Source: Adlercreutzia mucosicola DSM 19490
GTDB lineage: Bacteria > Actinomycetota > Coriobacteriia > Coriobacteriales > Eggerthellaceae
Reading direction: 5' to 3'
Length of the DNA: 38,056 bases
Assembly: GCF_000422625.1 (NCBI RefSeq)
Contig: NZ_AUGK01000020.1
Coordinates: forward strand, 1-38,056
Every line of letters starts with the position of its first letter. Position 1 is the stretch's first letter. Below, in pieces: positions 23,514 to 30,686 of the stretch. Under the pieces are notes generated by a model. It saw nothing but the letters and a program-made list of their open reading frames with translations, was not told the origin of the DNA and made no database searches. The position numbers and the translations under genes are program-made.

Positions 23514-24374
23514 ATGGCTAACATCACCGCCGCTATGGTGAAGGAGCTCCGCGAGATGACCGGCGCGGGCATGATGGAGTGCAAGAAGGCCCTGGCCGAG
23601 GCCGAGGGCGAGATGGAGAAGGCCGTCGACGTGCTGCGCACCCGAGGGCTCGCCGCCGTGGCCAAGAAGGCGGGGCGCGCCACCAACGAGGGCACCGTCA
23701 TGGCGCTGGTCTCCGACGACTGCACCACCGGCGCCGTGGTCGAGCTGAACTGCGAGACCGACTTCGTGGGCATGAACGAGAAGTTCAAGGCCTACGCCGA
23801 GAAGATCGCCCAGGCCGCCCTGGCCGCCAAGCCGGCCGACGTGGACGCCCTGGCTGCCGCCACCATCGACGGCGAGACCGTCGAGGAGGTTGTGACCGAC
23901 TGCATCCACGTGATGGGCGAGAACACCCAGCTGGCCCGTGTGGCCGTAGTGGAGGCCCCGGCCGTGGCCGCCTACATCCACGGCGGTGGCAAGATCGGCG
24001 TGCTGGTGACCTTCGAGGTGGAGGGCATCGACCCGACCGCCGAGGAGTTCCAGAAGTGCGGTCGCGACATCGCCATGCAGGTGGCTGCCCTGAACCCGGT
24101 GGCCGCCACCCGTGAGGACGTGCCCGCTGATGTGGCCGCCCACGAGTTCGAGATCTACAAGGCTCAGGCCGCCGAGTCCGGCAAGCCCGAGAACATCCAA
24201 GAGAAGATGGCCGAGGGCCGCATGGACAAGTTCTACAAGGAGAACTGCCTCGCCGAGCAGGCCTTCGTGAAGAACCCGGACCTGACCGTGGCCGCCTACG
24301 CCGACGAGTGCGCCAAGGAGCTGGGTGGTTCCATCAAGATCGCCGGCTTCGTCCGCTTCGCCCTGGGCGAGTAA
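23514..24374 (+). CDS. tsf: Elongation factor Ts
   Basis: EF-Ts is the guanine-nucleotide exchange factor that recharges EF-Tu. The 286-residue protein starts MANITAAMVKELREMTGAGM with MECKKAL, the UBA-like N-terminal domain. It then has the core signature NEGTVMALV, ELNCETDFVGMNEKF, and later VTFEVEGI, DIAMQVAALNP and CLAEQAFVKNPDLTV. The ribosome site AAGAGGG lies 6 nt before ATG 23514. It is separated from rpsB by 203 nt that contain a folded RNA candidate, and is followed by a clear terminator. Confidence 0.97.
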   Translation: MANITAAMVKELREMTGAGMMECKKALAEAEGEMEKAVDVLRTRGLAAVAKKAGRATNEGTVMALVSDDCTTGAVVELNCETDFVGMNEKFKAYAEKIAQAALAAKPADVDALAAATIDGETVEEVVTDCIHVMGENTQLARVAVVEAPAVAAYIHGGGKIGVLVTFEVEGIDPTAEEFQKCGRDIAMQVAALNPVAATREDVPADVAAHEFEIYKAQAAESGKPENIQEKMAEGRMDKFYKENCLAEQAFVKNPDLTVAAYADECAKELGGSIKIAGFVRFALGE

Positions 24375-24406
24375 GCTGTCGCTGGAATTTTTATTCCCAT
24401 AAGAGA

Positions 24407-24434
24407 AAGGTCGTCCTCCGGGGCGACCTTTTTT
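24407..24434 (+). terminator. Intrinsic terminator after tsf
   Basis: AAGGTCG (24407-24413) pairs with CGACCTT (24424-24430), extended inward by TCC/GGG, and the T run continues to 24434. It lies 33 nt after the tsf stop. Confidence 0.85.
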
Positions 24435-24435
24435 C

Positions 24436-24441
24436 TATAAT
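24436..24441 (+). promoter_or_regulatory. -10 box upstream of murA
   Basis: Consensus TATAAT directly after the tsf terminator T run, 66 nt before the murA start. The -35 position falls in the terminator stem and is not consensus. Confidence 0.5.
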
Positions 24442-24506
24442 GGTGTGACTTAGAGGAACCTACGATGGGCTATCGGGCGCAGCCGCGTCCGCCAAAAGGA
24501 CTAGAA

Positions 24507-25790
24507 ATGAACCAGGAAGTCATCATCGTTCGGGGCAACCATACCCTTACCGGCGATGTGTCCGTAGCCGGGGCCAAGAACTCGGCGCTGAAGCTGATGG
24601 CCGCCGCCCTGCTGGGCCAGGGCGCCACCACTCTGCACAACGTGCCCCTCATCTCCGACATCGAGATCATGAGCGAGGTGCTTGAGCGCCTGGGGGCCGC
24701 GGTGACCCGCGACGGGCATACGCTTACCATCGACACCTCCGCGGTGGACAGCTGCGAGACCCCCTACGAACTGGTCTCGAAGATGCGTGCGTCCATTTCC
24801 GTGCTGGGACCGCTCATCGGGCGCTTCGGCGAGGCGCGCGTGGCCATGCCCGGCGGCTGTCAGATCGGCGCTCGCAAGATCGATATGCACCTGGTGGGTC
24901 TGGAGGCTCTCGGCGTGGCCTTCGACGTGGACCACGGGGTGCTTCAGGCCACTACGCCCCACGGCATGAGGGGCGCCCACGTGTATCTGGAATTCCCCTC
25001 GGTGGGCGCCACCGAGAACATGCTCATGGCCTCGGTGACTGCCGAGGGACATACGGCCATCGAGAACGCCGCTTGCGAGCCGGAAATCGAGGACTTGGCC
25101 AACATGCTGAACGCCATGGGGGCCAAGGTGTCGGGCGCAGGCACCTCGCTCATCGAGATCGAGGGCGTGGCTCTGGACGCGCTGCACCCCTGCGAGCACA
25201 CCTGCGTGGGCGACCGCATCGAGGCGGGCACCTTCCTCGTGGGCGGTGCGCTCACGGGCGGTCCGGTCACGGTGCACGGCATCGACCCGGCCTTCTTGCG
25301 CATGGCCATCATGAAGTTGCGGGCCATGGGCTGCGAGGTGGAGTGCGGCCCCGATTGGGTGCGCGTGAGCCGCAGCGAGCCTTTGCGCTCGGTGGACATC
25401 CAGACCCTGCCGCATCCCGGTTTCCCCACCGATTTGCAGGCCCAGTTCATGCTGCTGGCCGCCCTGGCCGACGATGTCTCCGTCATCACCGAGAACGTGT
25501 TCGAGAACCGCTTCATGTTCGCCGCCGAGCTCATGCGCATGGGGGCCGATGTGACGCTGGACGACCACCACGCCATCGTGCGCGGCGTGTCCGAGTTGGA
25601 GGGCGCCCCGGTGTCTTCCACCGACTTGCGCGCCGGTGCCGCTCTGGTGCTTGCGGGCATCGTGGCCGACGGCGAGACGAGCGTGCACCATCTGGAGCAC
25701 ATCGACCGCGGTTACGAGGATTACGCAGGCAAGCTGGCCTCGCTGGGGGCCGATATCCGCCGTGTTCCCGCCGATGCGGTCGTGGGCTAG
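24507..25790 (+). CDS. murA: UDP-N-acetylglucosamine 1-carboxyvinyltransferase
   Basis: MurA transfers enolpyruvate from PEP to UDP-GlcNAc, the first committed step of peptidoglycan synthesis. It has 427 residues, close to the usual 420. The PEP/UDP-binding motif AGAKNSALKLMAA is at the N-terminus. C118 in MPGGCQIGARKIDMHL is the loop cysteine that fosfomycin alkylates, so the target residue is intact. VGDRIEAGTFL, PGFPTDLQAQFM and ENVFENRFMF follow. I chose ATG 24507 with AAAAGGA upstream. An in-frame ATG at 24465 would add 14 non-homologous residues. The next gene begins 9 nt after the stop. Confidence 0.96.
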   Translation: MNQEVIIVRGNHTLTGDVSVAGAKNSALKLMAAALLGQGATTLHNVPLISDIEIMSEVLERLGAAVTRDGHTLTIDTSAVDSCETPYELVSKMRASISVLGPLIGRFGEARVAMPGGCQIGARKIDMHLVGLEALGVAFDVDHGVLQATTPHGMRGAHVYLEFPSVGATENMLMASVTAEGHTAIENAACEPEIEDLANMLNAMGAKVSGAGTSLIEIEGVALDALHPCEHTCVGDRIEAGTFLVGGALTGGPVTVHGIDPAFLRMAIMKLRAMGCEVECGPDWVRVSRSEPLRSVDIQTLPHPGFPTDLQAQFMLLAALADDVSVITENVFENRFMFAAELMRMGADVTLDDHHAIVRGVSELEGAPVSSTDLRAGAALVLAGIVADGETSVHHLEHIDRGYEDYAGKLASLGADIRRVPADAVVG

Positions 25791-25799
25791 GGGCGTTCT

Positions 25800-27320
25800 A
25801 TGGCATTGCACGGAAAGAAGGGCTTCTCTGCCTCGCAGACGAAGCGCACCTCGCGCCGCGTGAGCGACTCCATGATCGGCTCCCATGTGGCGCGTCCGAG
25901 CGTGAGTCGCGGCCGCCACGGAGCGGATCGGTCGAGTACGGGCACGTCCCGCGTCGATTTTTCCGACAGCCATCGGTCGCGCCGCGCCACGCGGGGCTTC
26001 GTGGATCAGATCGATCCCCAGGCCACCAGCGGCGAGAGCGATGCCGATTTCGCTCGCCGCGCGAATCGCCGCGGCTATGCCGAGCAGATTCAGTCGAACG
26101 CCCGCAAGAAGCGCGTGGCCACGCTGGCCGTGATCGCCGTCGCCGTGGCGGCCATCGCCGTGGCCGCGGGCGTGGCGGCGTTCTTCGCCTTTTCCGACTC
26201 CCGTCTATCGCTGGGCGACTCCAATGCCCAGGAGGCCCTGACGGCCCCGGCCGACGGCGAGCCCTACTACGTGCTGTGCACGGCCCGGCTGGCCCCGGCG
26301 GCTCAGAACGACCCCGACGGCGAGGCCTACATGGTGGTGCGCATCGACGAGCAGGCGCGCACGCTCACCTTCGTCACCGTGCCAGCGCGCATTTCCGTGG
26401 AGCTGCCCGACGGTCAGCAGTGCCTGCTCAATGAGGCCCGCACCCAGCTCGGCGATGCCGAGCTGATTCGCCAGGTATCCGAGCTTCTGGATGTGCCCAT
26501 CGCGCACTTCGCCAGCACCGATGCGGCCGGTATCGCCCGCATGGTGGAAATCGTGGGCGGCGTGCCCGTGAACCTGGAGGTAGAGGTGGACGACCCGCGG
26601 GCCGGCATCGACGTGCTGGCCGCCGGCGAGCAGACTTTGGATGGGCGCCAGGCCGTCACGCTGCTGCGCGCCTCCAACTTCACCGAAGGACTTGCGACCC
26701 AGGCCACGAACCGCGCCATGTTCACGGTGAACCTGGCCGGCCGCGCCACGTCGGGGGAGGGTCTGAGCTTTCCCACGGTGGTGTCCGATGCGGCCGCCAC
26801 GGTGAGCACCGATTGGACGAGCGGTCAGATCATCGCTTTGGGCGATGCCCTGCGCCCCCTGTCCGAGGCCACGGTGTACGCCTGCGCGGTGCCGGGCCGC
26901 TTGGCTGACGGCGAGGGAGGCCAAACCTACCGCGTCGACGGCGACGAGCTGACCGCTATGATGGAGGCGGTGCGTGCGGGCGAGTCGCCCCAGAGCGCCG
27001 AGGGATCCGCAGCGAACGTAAACCGCGAGCTGATCACCGTGGATGTGCGCAACGGCGCCCAGGTGACTGGGGCTGCCAAGCGCATGGGCGAGTTGCTTGA
27101 ATCGGTGGGTTATCAGGTGAAGTCCGTCGGCAACACCAACGACAACACCACGTATCCCGAGACGTTGGTCATCTACAAGGATCCGGCCTTCGAGATCGCC
27201 GCCAAGGCCATCGTGAGCGACCTGGCCGCGGGTCGGGTGGTGAACGGCGGGGACTTCTATACCTTTGATACCGATGTGTTGGTGATTATTGGCCAGGACT
27301 GGATACCCGCCGGCTCGTAG
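25800..27320 (+). CDS. LytR-CpsA-Psr family protein, catalytic residues apparently lost
   Basis: A 506-residue membrane protein. Residues 1-103 are a basic, Ser/Arg-rich cytoplasmic part. Residues about 105-130 (AVIAVAVAAIAVAAGVAAFF) are a transmembrane helix. An LCP-like extracellular domain follows (MVVRIDEQARTLTFVTVPA, LLNEARTQLGDAELIRQV, GIARMVEIVGGVPVNLEV, EQTLDGRQAVTLLR). The C-terminal 110 residues form a LytR_C domain (ITVDVRNGAQVTGAAKRM...VLVIIGQDW). LCP enzymes attach teichoic acids or other glycopolymers to peptidoglycan using conserved Asp and Arg residues (GSDAR, R-S-D, PRD, R..R..D). Here those positions read TARLAP, VPARIS and LRASNF, so the usual Arg/Asp set is largely absent. 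It is probably co-transcribed with murA. Confidence 0.78.
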   Translation: MALHGKKGFSASQTKRTSRRVSDSMIGSHVARPSVSRGRHGADRSSTGTSRVDFSDSHRSRRATRGFVDQIDPQATSGESDADFARRANRRGYAEQIQSNARKKRVATLAVIAVAVAAIAVAAGVAAFFAFSDSRLSLGDSNAQEALTAPADGEPYYVLCTARLAPAAQNDPDGEAYMVVRIDEQARTLTFVTVPARISVELPDGQQCLLNEARTQLGDAELIRQVSELLDVPIAHFASTDAAGIARMVEIVGGVPVNLEVEVDDPRAGIDVLAAGEQTLDGRQAVTLLRASNFTEGLATQATNRAMFTVNLAGRATSGEGLSFPTVVSDAAATVSTDWTSGQIIALGDALRPLSEATVYACAVPGRLADGEGGQTYRVDGDELTAMMEAVRAGESPQSAEGSAANVNRELITVDVRNGAQVTGAAKRMGELLESVGYQVKSVGNTNDNTTYPETLVIYKDPAFEIAAKAIVSDLAAGRVVNGGDFYTFDTDVLVIIGQDWIPAGS

Positions 27321-27323
27321 CTA

Positions 27324-27332
27324 TGCTATGAT
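27324..27332 (+). promoter_or_regulatory. Extended -10 promoter upstream of the Nfu gene
   Basis: TGCTATGAT: a TG extension and a -10 (27327-27332) right after the LCP gene stop, 40 nt before the next start. No clear -35, as is common with extended -10 promoters. Confidence 0.5.
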
Positions 27333-27371
27333 CGTGGGCGATATAAGACCTTTTCGCAAAGGAGTGCCATT

Positions 27372-27602
27372 ATGGTTGAGAAGTCTGATGTAGCTGCGGT
27401 GCTGGAGCTGATCCGTCCGAGCCTGCAGGCCGATGGCGGCGACGTGGCCCTGGTGGACGTGGCCGAGGACGGCACCGTCACCGTGGAGCTGCAGGGCGCC
27501 TGCAAGGGATGCCCCATGTCCCAGATGACCCTGGCCAACGGCGTGGAGCGCATCCTGAAGGAGCGCGTCCCCGGTGTGACCAAGGTTGTTCCTGCTCAGT
27601 AA
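27372..27602 (+). CDS. NifU C-terminal domain (Nfu-type) Fe-S carrier
   Basis: A 76-residue single-domain protein of the Nfu/NifU C-terminal family, which carries and delivers [4Fe-4S] clusters bridging two monomers. The start region VLELIRPSLQADGGDV and the cluster motif GACKGCPMS (C44 and C47, CxxC) are diagnostic. Length fits the stand-alone form. A strong AAAGGAG site precedes ATG 27372 and its own extended -10 promoter lies upstream. A terminator follows at once, so it is a single-gene unit. An oxidoreductase-rich anaerobe would need it for cluster delivery. Confidence 0.93.
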   Translation: MVEKSDVAAVLELIRPSLQADGGDVALVDVAEDGTVTVELQGACKGCPMSQMTLANGVERILKERVPGVTKVVPAQ

Positions 27603-27629
27603 GGTGAGCTAGGAATACGTGTTGATCGT

Positions 27630-27654
27630 GCGGGCCTCATCGAGGCCCGCTTTT
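27630..27654 (+). terminator. Intrinsic terminator after the Nfu gene
   Basis: GCGGGCCTC (27630-27638) and GAGGCCCGC (27642-27650), 9-bp stem, 3-nt loop, then TTTT. Confidence 0.85.
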
Positions 27655-27670
27655 ACGAGAGAGGACGGGA

Positions 27671-27964
27671 ATGGAAGGCTGCTGGAGCCGTCGCGGCTGC
27701 GACGATGAGATGCAGGGGCGTTGCCCGCACAACGTGCCGGGCGAGCCGTGCCCGGCCGACTGCCACTATGCGGCGTGCCACCGTCCCACCCATGTGGTCT
27801 GCGAGGACTTCGACATCTTGCTGAATCCGAAGCGCGACTACGAGGCCGCCATCAAGCAGGTCTGCCGCTTCTGCGAGCATTTCCTGGTGCACGGTCCCGA
27901 TCTGGATCCCGACGGGCCCCACGGCCGCGAGCAGTTCAGCGGCCGCAACCGCTTCATTCTGTAG
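27671..27964 (+). CDS. Cys-rich small protein of unknown function
   Basis: A 97-residue protein with nine cysteines (C4, 10, 18, 27, 31, 36, 44, 65, 68) and several His, arranged as C-x8-C-x3-C-x4-C and a late CRFC pair. This suggests bound zinc or an Fe-S cluster. There is no signal peptide or membrane segment. The central DFDILLNPKRDYEAAIKQV is a plain amphipathic helix. A GAGAGAGGA site precedes ATG 27671. It is the first of three tightly packed genes (7 nt to the next, which overlaps lgt), so it is likely co-expressed with lgt. I do not recognise a named family. Confidence 0.75.
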   Translation: MEGCWSRRGCDDEMQGRCPHNVPGEPCPADCHYAACHRPTHVVCEDFDILLNPKRDYEAAIKQVCRFCEHFLVHGPDLDPDGPHGREQFSGRNRFIL

Positions 27965-27971
27965 GCGCCCC

Positions 27972-28202
27972 ATGAAGGCCACGGTGAAATGCCCGACCTG
28001 TCAGGCGACCGATCTGGACGTGCGCGCCTACGATTCCATGATGGTGCTGCGGTCGGATCTGGCCCTGTACGCTCTGACCTGTCCCCACTGCGCGACGCGG
28101 ATCTCGTCGCTCGGGGGCATTCCCGCCGTCCTGCGCGAGGAAGTTATGTTTGCCGCTATCGAGTTGGGCGCCGGCATGGGTGCCCATGAGGGAACGTCAT
28201 AA
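27972..28202 (+). CDS. Small zinc-ribbon protein
   Basis: A 76-residue protein with two CxxC knuckles, C7/C10 (CPTC) and C37/C40 (CPHC), 27 residues apart, the spacing of a zinc ribbon. A hydrophobic C-terminal part follows (VLREEVMFAAIELGAGMG). No strong ribosome site precedes ATG 27972. It begins 7 nt after the previous stop and is probably translated by coupling. Its TAA overlaps the ATG of lgt by one base. Function unknown. Confidence 0.75.
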   Translation: MKATVKCPTCQATDLDVRAYDSMMVLRSDLALYALTCPHCATRISSLGGIPAVLREEVMFAAIELGAGMGAHEGTS

Positions 28203-29032
28203 TGCTGAACGACATCTACCAGAACCTTGATCCCATCGCTTTCGCCGCCGGTCCCTTCGTGGTGCGCTGGTACGGTCTGGCCTACGTGGTCGGCTTCGCT
28301 CTGGCGGCGTTCATCATCTACGCCGTGGCGCGGCGCTGGAAGATCGGCATGAACGAGGACAACCTGCTGACGCTTATGGTGTGCGCTATCGTGGGCGTGG
28401 TGCTGGGAGGTCGCTTGGGCTATGTGCTGTTCTACGGCGACGGCTACTATTTTAGCCACCCGATGGAGATCCTCGCCTTCAACCAGGGGGGTATGAGCTT
28501 CCATGGCGGCCTGGTGGGGCTGCTCGCGGGCGGCGCGGTGGCGGCGAAGCTGACGCGCATCCCCTTTCTCACCTTGGCCGATCTGGGCGCCATCGCCGCG
28601 CCGATGGGGTTGTTCTTCGGCCGTTGCGCCAACTTCGTGAACGGCGAGCTGTGGGGCGCGCCTACCGACTGGCCCATCGGGGTCGTCTTCGGCGGTGCGG
28701 CCGGCATGATGCCCCGCCATCCGAGCCAGCTCTACGAGGCGGTGCTGGAGGGGCTCGTCATCTTCATCGTGCTGTTCGCCCTGTCGCGCAAGCTGCCGCC
28801 GCGGCCGCAGGGCACCTTTGTAGGTGCCTTTCTGGTGCTCTACGGCATCTTCCGCTTCCTCATCGAATTCGTGCGCGAGCCCGATGTGCAGCTGGGGTAT
28901 CTCTGGGGCGGCTGGCTCACCATGGGCCAGGTGCTCTCGGTGCCGCTCATTATCGGCGGCATCCTCGTGCTGATCTACGCCGCCAAGAGGAAGCTGCCCC
29001 AGCAGGGCTCCCAAGAGATACCCGCATCCTAG
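28202..29032 (+). CDS. lgt: Prolipoprotein diacylglyceryl transferase
   Basis: Lgt transfers diacylglycerol from phosphatidylglycerol to the lipobox cysteine of prolipoproteins, the first step of lipoprotein maturation in the cytoplasmic membrane. The 276-residue protein has about seven hydrophobic segments. It has the essential His in MSFHGGLVG, the family signature GRCANFVNGELWG (usually GRxGNFxNxE, here Cys-Ala in the middle) and RHPSQLYEA. FLIEFVREPD is the late conserved Arg region. It starts on the overlapping TAATG with the zinc-ribbon gene and ends 7 nt before the convergent luxR remnant. Confidence 0.95.
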   Translation: MLNDIYQNLDPIAFAAGPFVVRWYGLAYVVGFALAAFIIYAVARRWKIGMNEDNLLTLMVCAIVGVVLGGRLGYVLFYGDGYYFSHPMEILAFNQGGMSFHGGLVGLLAGGAVAAKLTRIPFLTLADLGAIAAPMGLFFGRCANFVNGELWGAPTDWPIGVVFGGAAGMMPRHPSQLYEAVLEGLVIFIVLFALSRKLPPRPQGTFVGAFLVLYGIFRFLIEFVREPDVQLGYLWGGWLTMGQVLSVPLIIGGILVLIYAAKRKLPQQGSQEIPAS

Positions 29033-29039
29033 CCTTTTC

Positions 29040-29390
29040 CTATGCCTCCGTCTTGTGGTGGCCGTCCAATTCGATGAGGTCGAGCAGGGCCTGCTGGGAA
29101 TGGACGCCGAACTTGCGGTAGATGCGCTTGATGTGGGTTTTGGCCGTCTCCTCCGAGATAACCAGCTGAGTGCTGATGAAGCTGCAATTGCGGCCCTTGG
29201 CCAGATAAGCGAACACCTCGGTCTCTCGGGGCGACAGGCCACGTGTCTTCGCCAGCTGCTGGATGGACAGCTTGAAGCGCGACGTACGCTGCTCGGCGCT
29301 GGCCCCAAAGCTGAACAGGTTGCGGTCGGAGCCGGGGAAGGGGCTCTCGAAGCCGAACAGCGCCACCAGCAGCCGCTTGGCCAAGGAGTT
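29040..29390 (-). pseudogene. 3' remnant of a LuxR-family regulator gene
   Basis: On the minus strand the frame ending at 29040 encodes a complete LuxR-type HTH: LSPRETEVFAYLAKGRNC, SEETAKTHIKRIYRKFGVHS, LLDLIELDG. It is preceded by about 45 residues of linker. In Eggerthellaceae such domains end large proteins with about 12 membrane segments. Here that N-terminal part is missing, and at about 29376-29390 the sequence changes into coding DNA of the opposite strand. An ATG at 29408 is fortuitous, lying inside the joined oxidoreductase fragment. It is a truncated gene, though an isolated HTH could in principle be made. Confidence 0.7.
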
Positions 29391-30072
29391 CGGCGAGGCG
29401 GCCTGCATCGGCGAGACCGTGGAAGTGGACGGTCTGACCGTGCCCTATCGTCCGGCGGCCGTGGACATCTTCAGCGGCATTGTCCGCCACAAGCACGGCT
29501 TCGTGTCCCAGTGGGCCCTGCTGCAGCTGAACACGCTCGTGGGCAACGCCTTCGCCCGCGGCGGATATTTGGGCTACTACACCAAGAACGCCTACGGCTT
29601 CTACAAGGGCGACACCGATCATACGTGGGCCCTCGACGTGTGGGAGGAAGACGGCCTCATCAACGATCTGGCCATGGCCCACGGGTTCCCGGCCAACCAG
29701 TCGCGCTACCAGAAGGTGCGCGGGACCGAGGGCGTCTACCCCAATGCCAAGCGCACCATCCGCCCCATGCTGTGCATGATGTACGAGACGGCGCCCTGCG
29801 CCGAGATCTGCCCCACGGGTGCCAGCGCGGTGCGCGAGGACGGCATCGTGACCATCAACAAGAAAGAGTGCATCGGTTGCGGCAGCTGCCAGACGGCCTG
29901 CCCCTATGATGCGCGCTCCCTGCGGGAAAGCGGCGAGGCTCTCGCACCCATCCCTCTCCCTTTCGGCGCCCCGCAGCCTCCCGCGGGGCGCCGGCTTGCG
30001 TTCGGGGAATATAACGGGGCGTTGTCGATTACGTGGTGGTGGGGCGGCGGGACCTCCTTTCCCGTACAATGA
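29378..30072 (+). pseudogene. Chimeric remnant: molybdopterin oxidoreductase piece joined to a 4Fe-4S protein piece
   Basis: From about 29378 the plus strand reads AKEFGEAACIGETVEVDG and VDIFSGIVRHKHGFVSQWAL with LNTLVGNAFARGGYLGYY. This is an internal segment of a TtrA/PhsA-like molybdopterin oxidoreductase, without its N- and C-terminal parts. Within the same open frame it passes into a DmsB/TtrB-like ferredoxin segment: RTIRPMLCMMYETAPCAEICPTGAS and ECIGCGSCQTACPYDA. The first cluster motif of that family is missing upstream. The second has lost a ligand: CMMYETAPC reads Tyr where CxxC requires Cys. After ACPYDARSL the homology stops and the frame runs through a hairpin to 30072. No credible start exists. 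It is a scar from deletions in a redox operon. Confidence 0.7.
29965..29992 (+). terminator. Hairpin after the ferredoxin fragment
   Basis: GGCGCCCCGC (29965-29974) and GCGGGGCGCC (29983-29992), perfect 10-bp stem, 8-nt loop, without a T run. It may be the terminator of the vanished operon. Confidence 0.45.
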
Positions 30073-30144
30073 TTGACGGTTGTGGAATAGGCCGCCTGGC
30101 CTTTCCGCCCTCACCGTAACCGACCAAGAGATATGAGGCGTAAC

Positions 30145-30525
30145 ATGGACGTGAGATTCTACAAGTGCATGCACTGCGGCAACATTGCCGTGAAGATTTA
30201 CGACGCCGGCGTGCCGCTGGTGTGCTGTGGCGAGAAGATGGTGGAGCTGGTGGCCGACTCCCAGGACGCCGCCCTGGAGAAGCACGTGCCCGCCGTCGAG
30301 GTCGTCGGCGACAAGGTGATCGTGAACGTGGGCTCGGTGGACCACCCCATGACCGAGGAGCACTGGATCCAGTTCATCTGCCTGGTGACCGATGCGGGCT
30401 ATCAGATCAAGCCCCTGACTCCGGCCGATGCCCCCCACGCCGAGTTCGCGGTGCCCGCCGGCGAGACCCCGGTGAAAGTGTACGAGCACTGCAACCTCCA
30501 CGGCCTGTGGGTGGCCGAGCTGTAA
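30145..30525 (+). CDS. dfx: Desulfoferrodoxin (2Fe superoxide reductase)
   Basis: It reduces superoxide to hydrogen peroxide without making oxygen, an oxidative-stress defence of anaerobes. The 126-residue protein has both iron sites. The N-terminal desulforedoxin site is C8, C11, C27, C28 (KCMHCGN and VCCGEKM). The catalytic centre has H47 (EKHVP), H67 (VDHPM), H73 (EEHW) and C116/H119 (EHCNLHG). The conserved Glu-Lys before H47 is present. ATG 30145 gives the normal MDVRFYKC start. An ATG at 30133 would add four residues. A -10-like TACAAT lies at 30065-30070. A terminator follows, so it is a single-gene unit. Confidence 0.95.
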   Translation: MDVRFYKCMHCGNIAVKIYDAGVPLVCCGEKMVELVADSQDAALEKHVPAVEVVGDKVIVNVGSVDHPMTEEHWIQFICLVTDAGYQIKPLTPADAPHAEFAVPAGETPVKVYEHCNLHGLWVAEL

Positions 30526-30546
30526 GCCGCTGAGTCCGTTATTTGG

Positions 30547-30586
30547 GAAGGACCCGTGAATCTTCGCGGGTCCTTCTTGTGTTTTG
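30547..30586 (+). terminator. Intrinsic terminator after dfx
   Basis: GAAGGACCCG (30547-30556) and CGGGTCCTTC (30567-30576), perfect 10-bp stem and 10-nt loop, then TTGTGTTTT. Confidence 0.85.
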
Positions 30587-30604
30587 GGGCATCGGTGGTA
30601 ATAT
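30577..30604 (+). promoter_or_regulatory. rpmE promoter
   Basis: TTGTGT (30577-30582), 16-nt spacer, TAATAT (30599-30604). The -35 shares bases with the tail of the dfx terminator. The leader to the rpmE start would be about 75 nt. Confidence 0.5.
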
Positions 30605-30621
30605 AAGCAGGCTTGTCTTGG

Positions 30622-30669
30622 CTTGGTCGGAAACCAAGCTGGAATCGGACCCCTTGGTCGGAAACCAAG
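30622..30669 (+). promoter_or_regulatory. Tandem-hairpin leader of rpmE (probable L31 leader)
   Basis: The 17-nt hairpin sequence CTTGGTCGGAAACCAAG occurs twice, at 30622-30638 and 30653-30669, exactly 31 nt apart. Each forms CTTGGT/ACCAAG around CGGAA. The flanks extend both stems (GC on the first, CC/GG on the second). They fill the space between promoter and the rpmE ribosome site. A lineage-specific L31-Coriobacteria ribosomal-protein leader has been described, and this is probably an example. The match to that model was not tested. Confidence 0.7.
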
Positions 30670-30686
30670 GGAAGTTAGGAGAACCC

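Noticed and set aside
29263-29377. Start of the oxidoreductase fragment at ATG 29263
   Set aside because: The first 38 codons are the antisense of the LuxR HTH linker. Homology to the oxidoreductase begins only near 29378.
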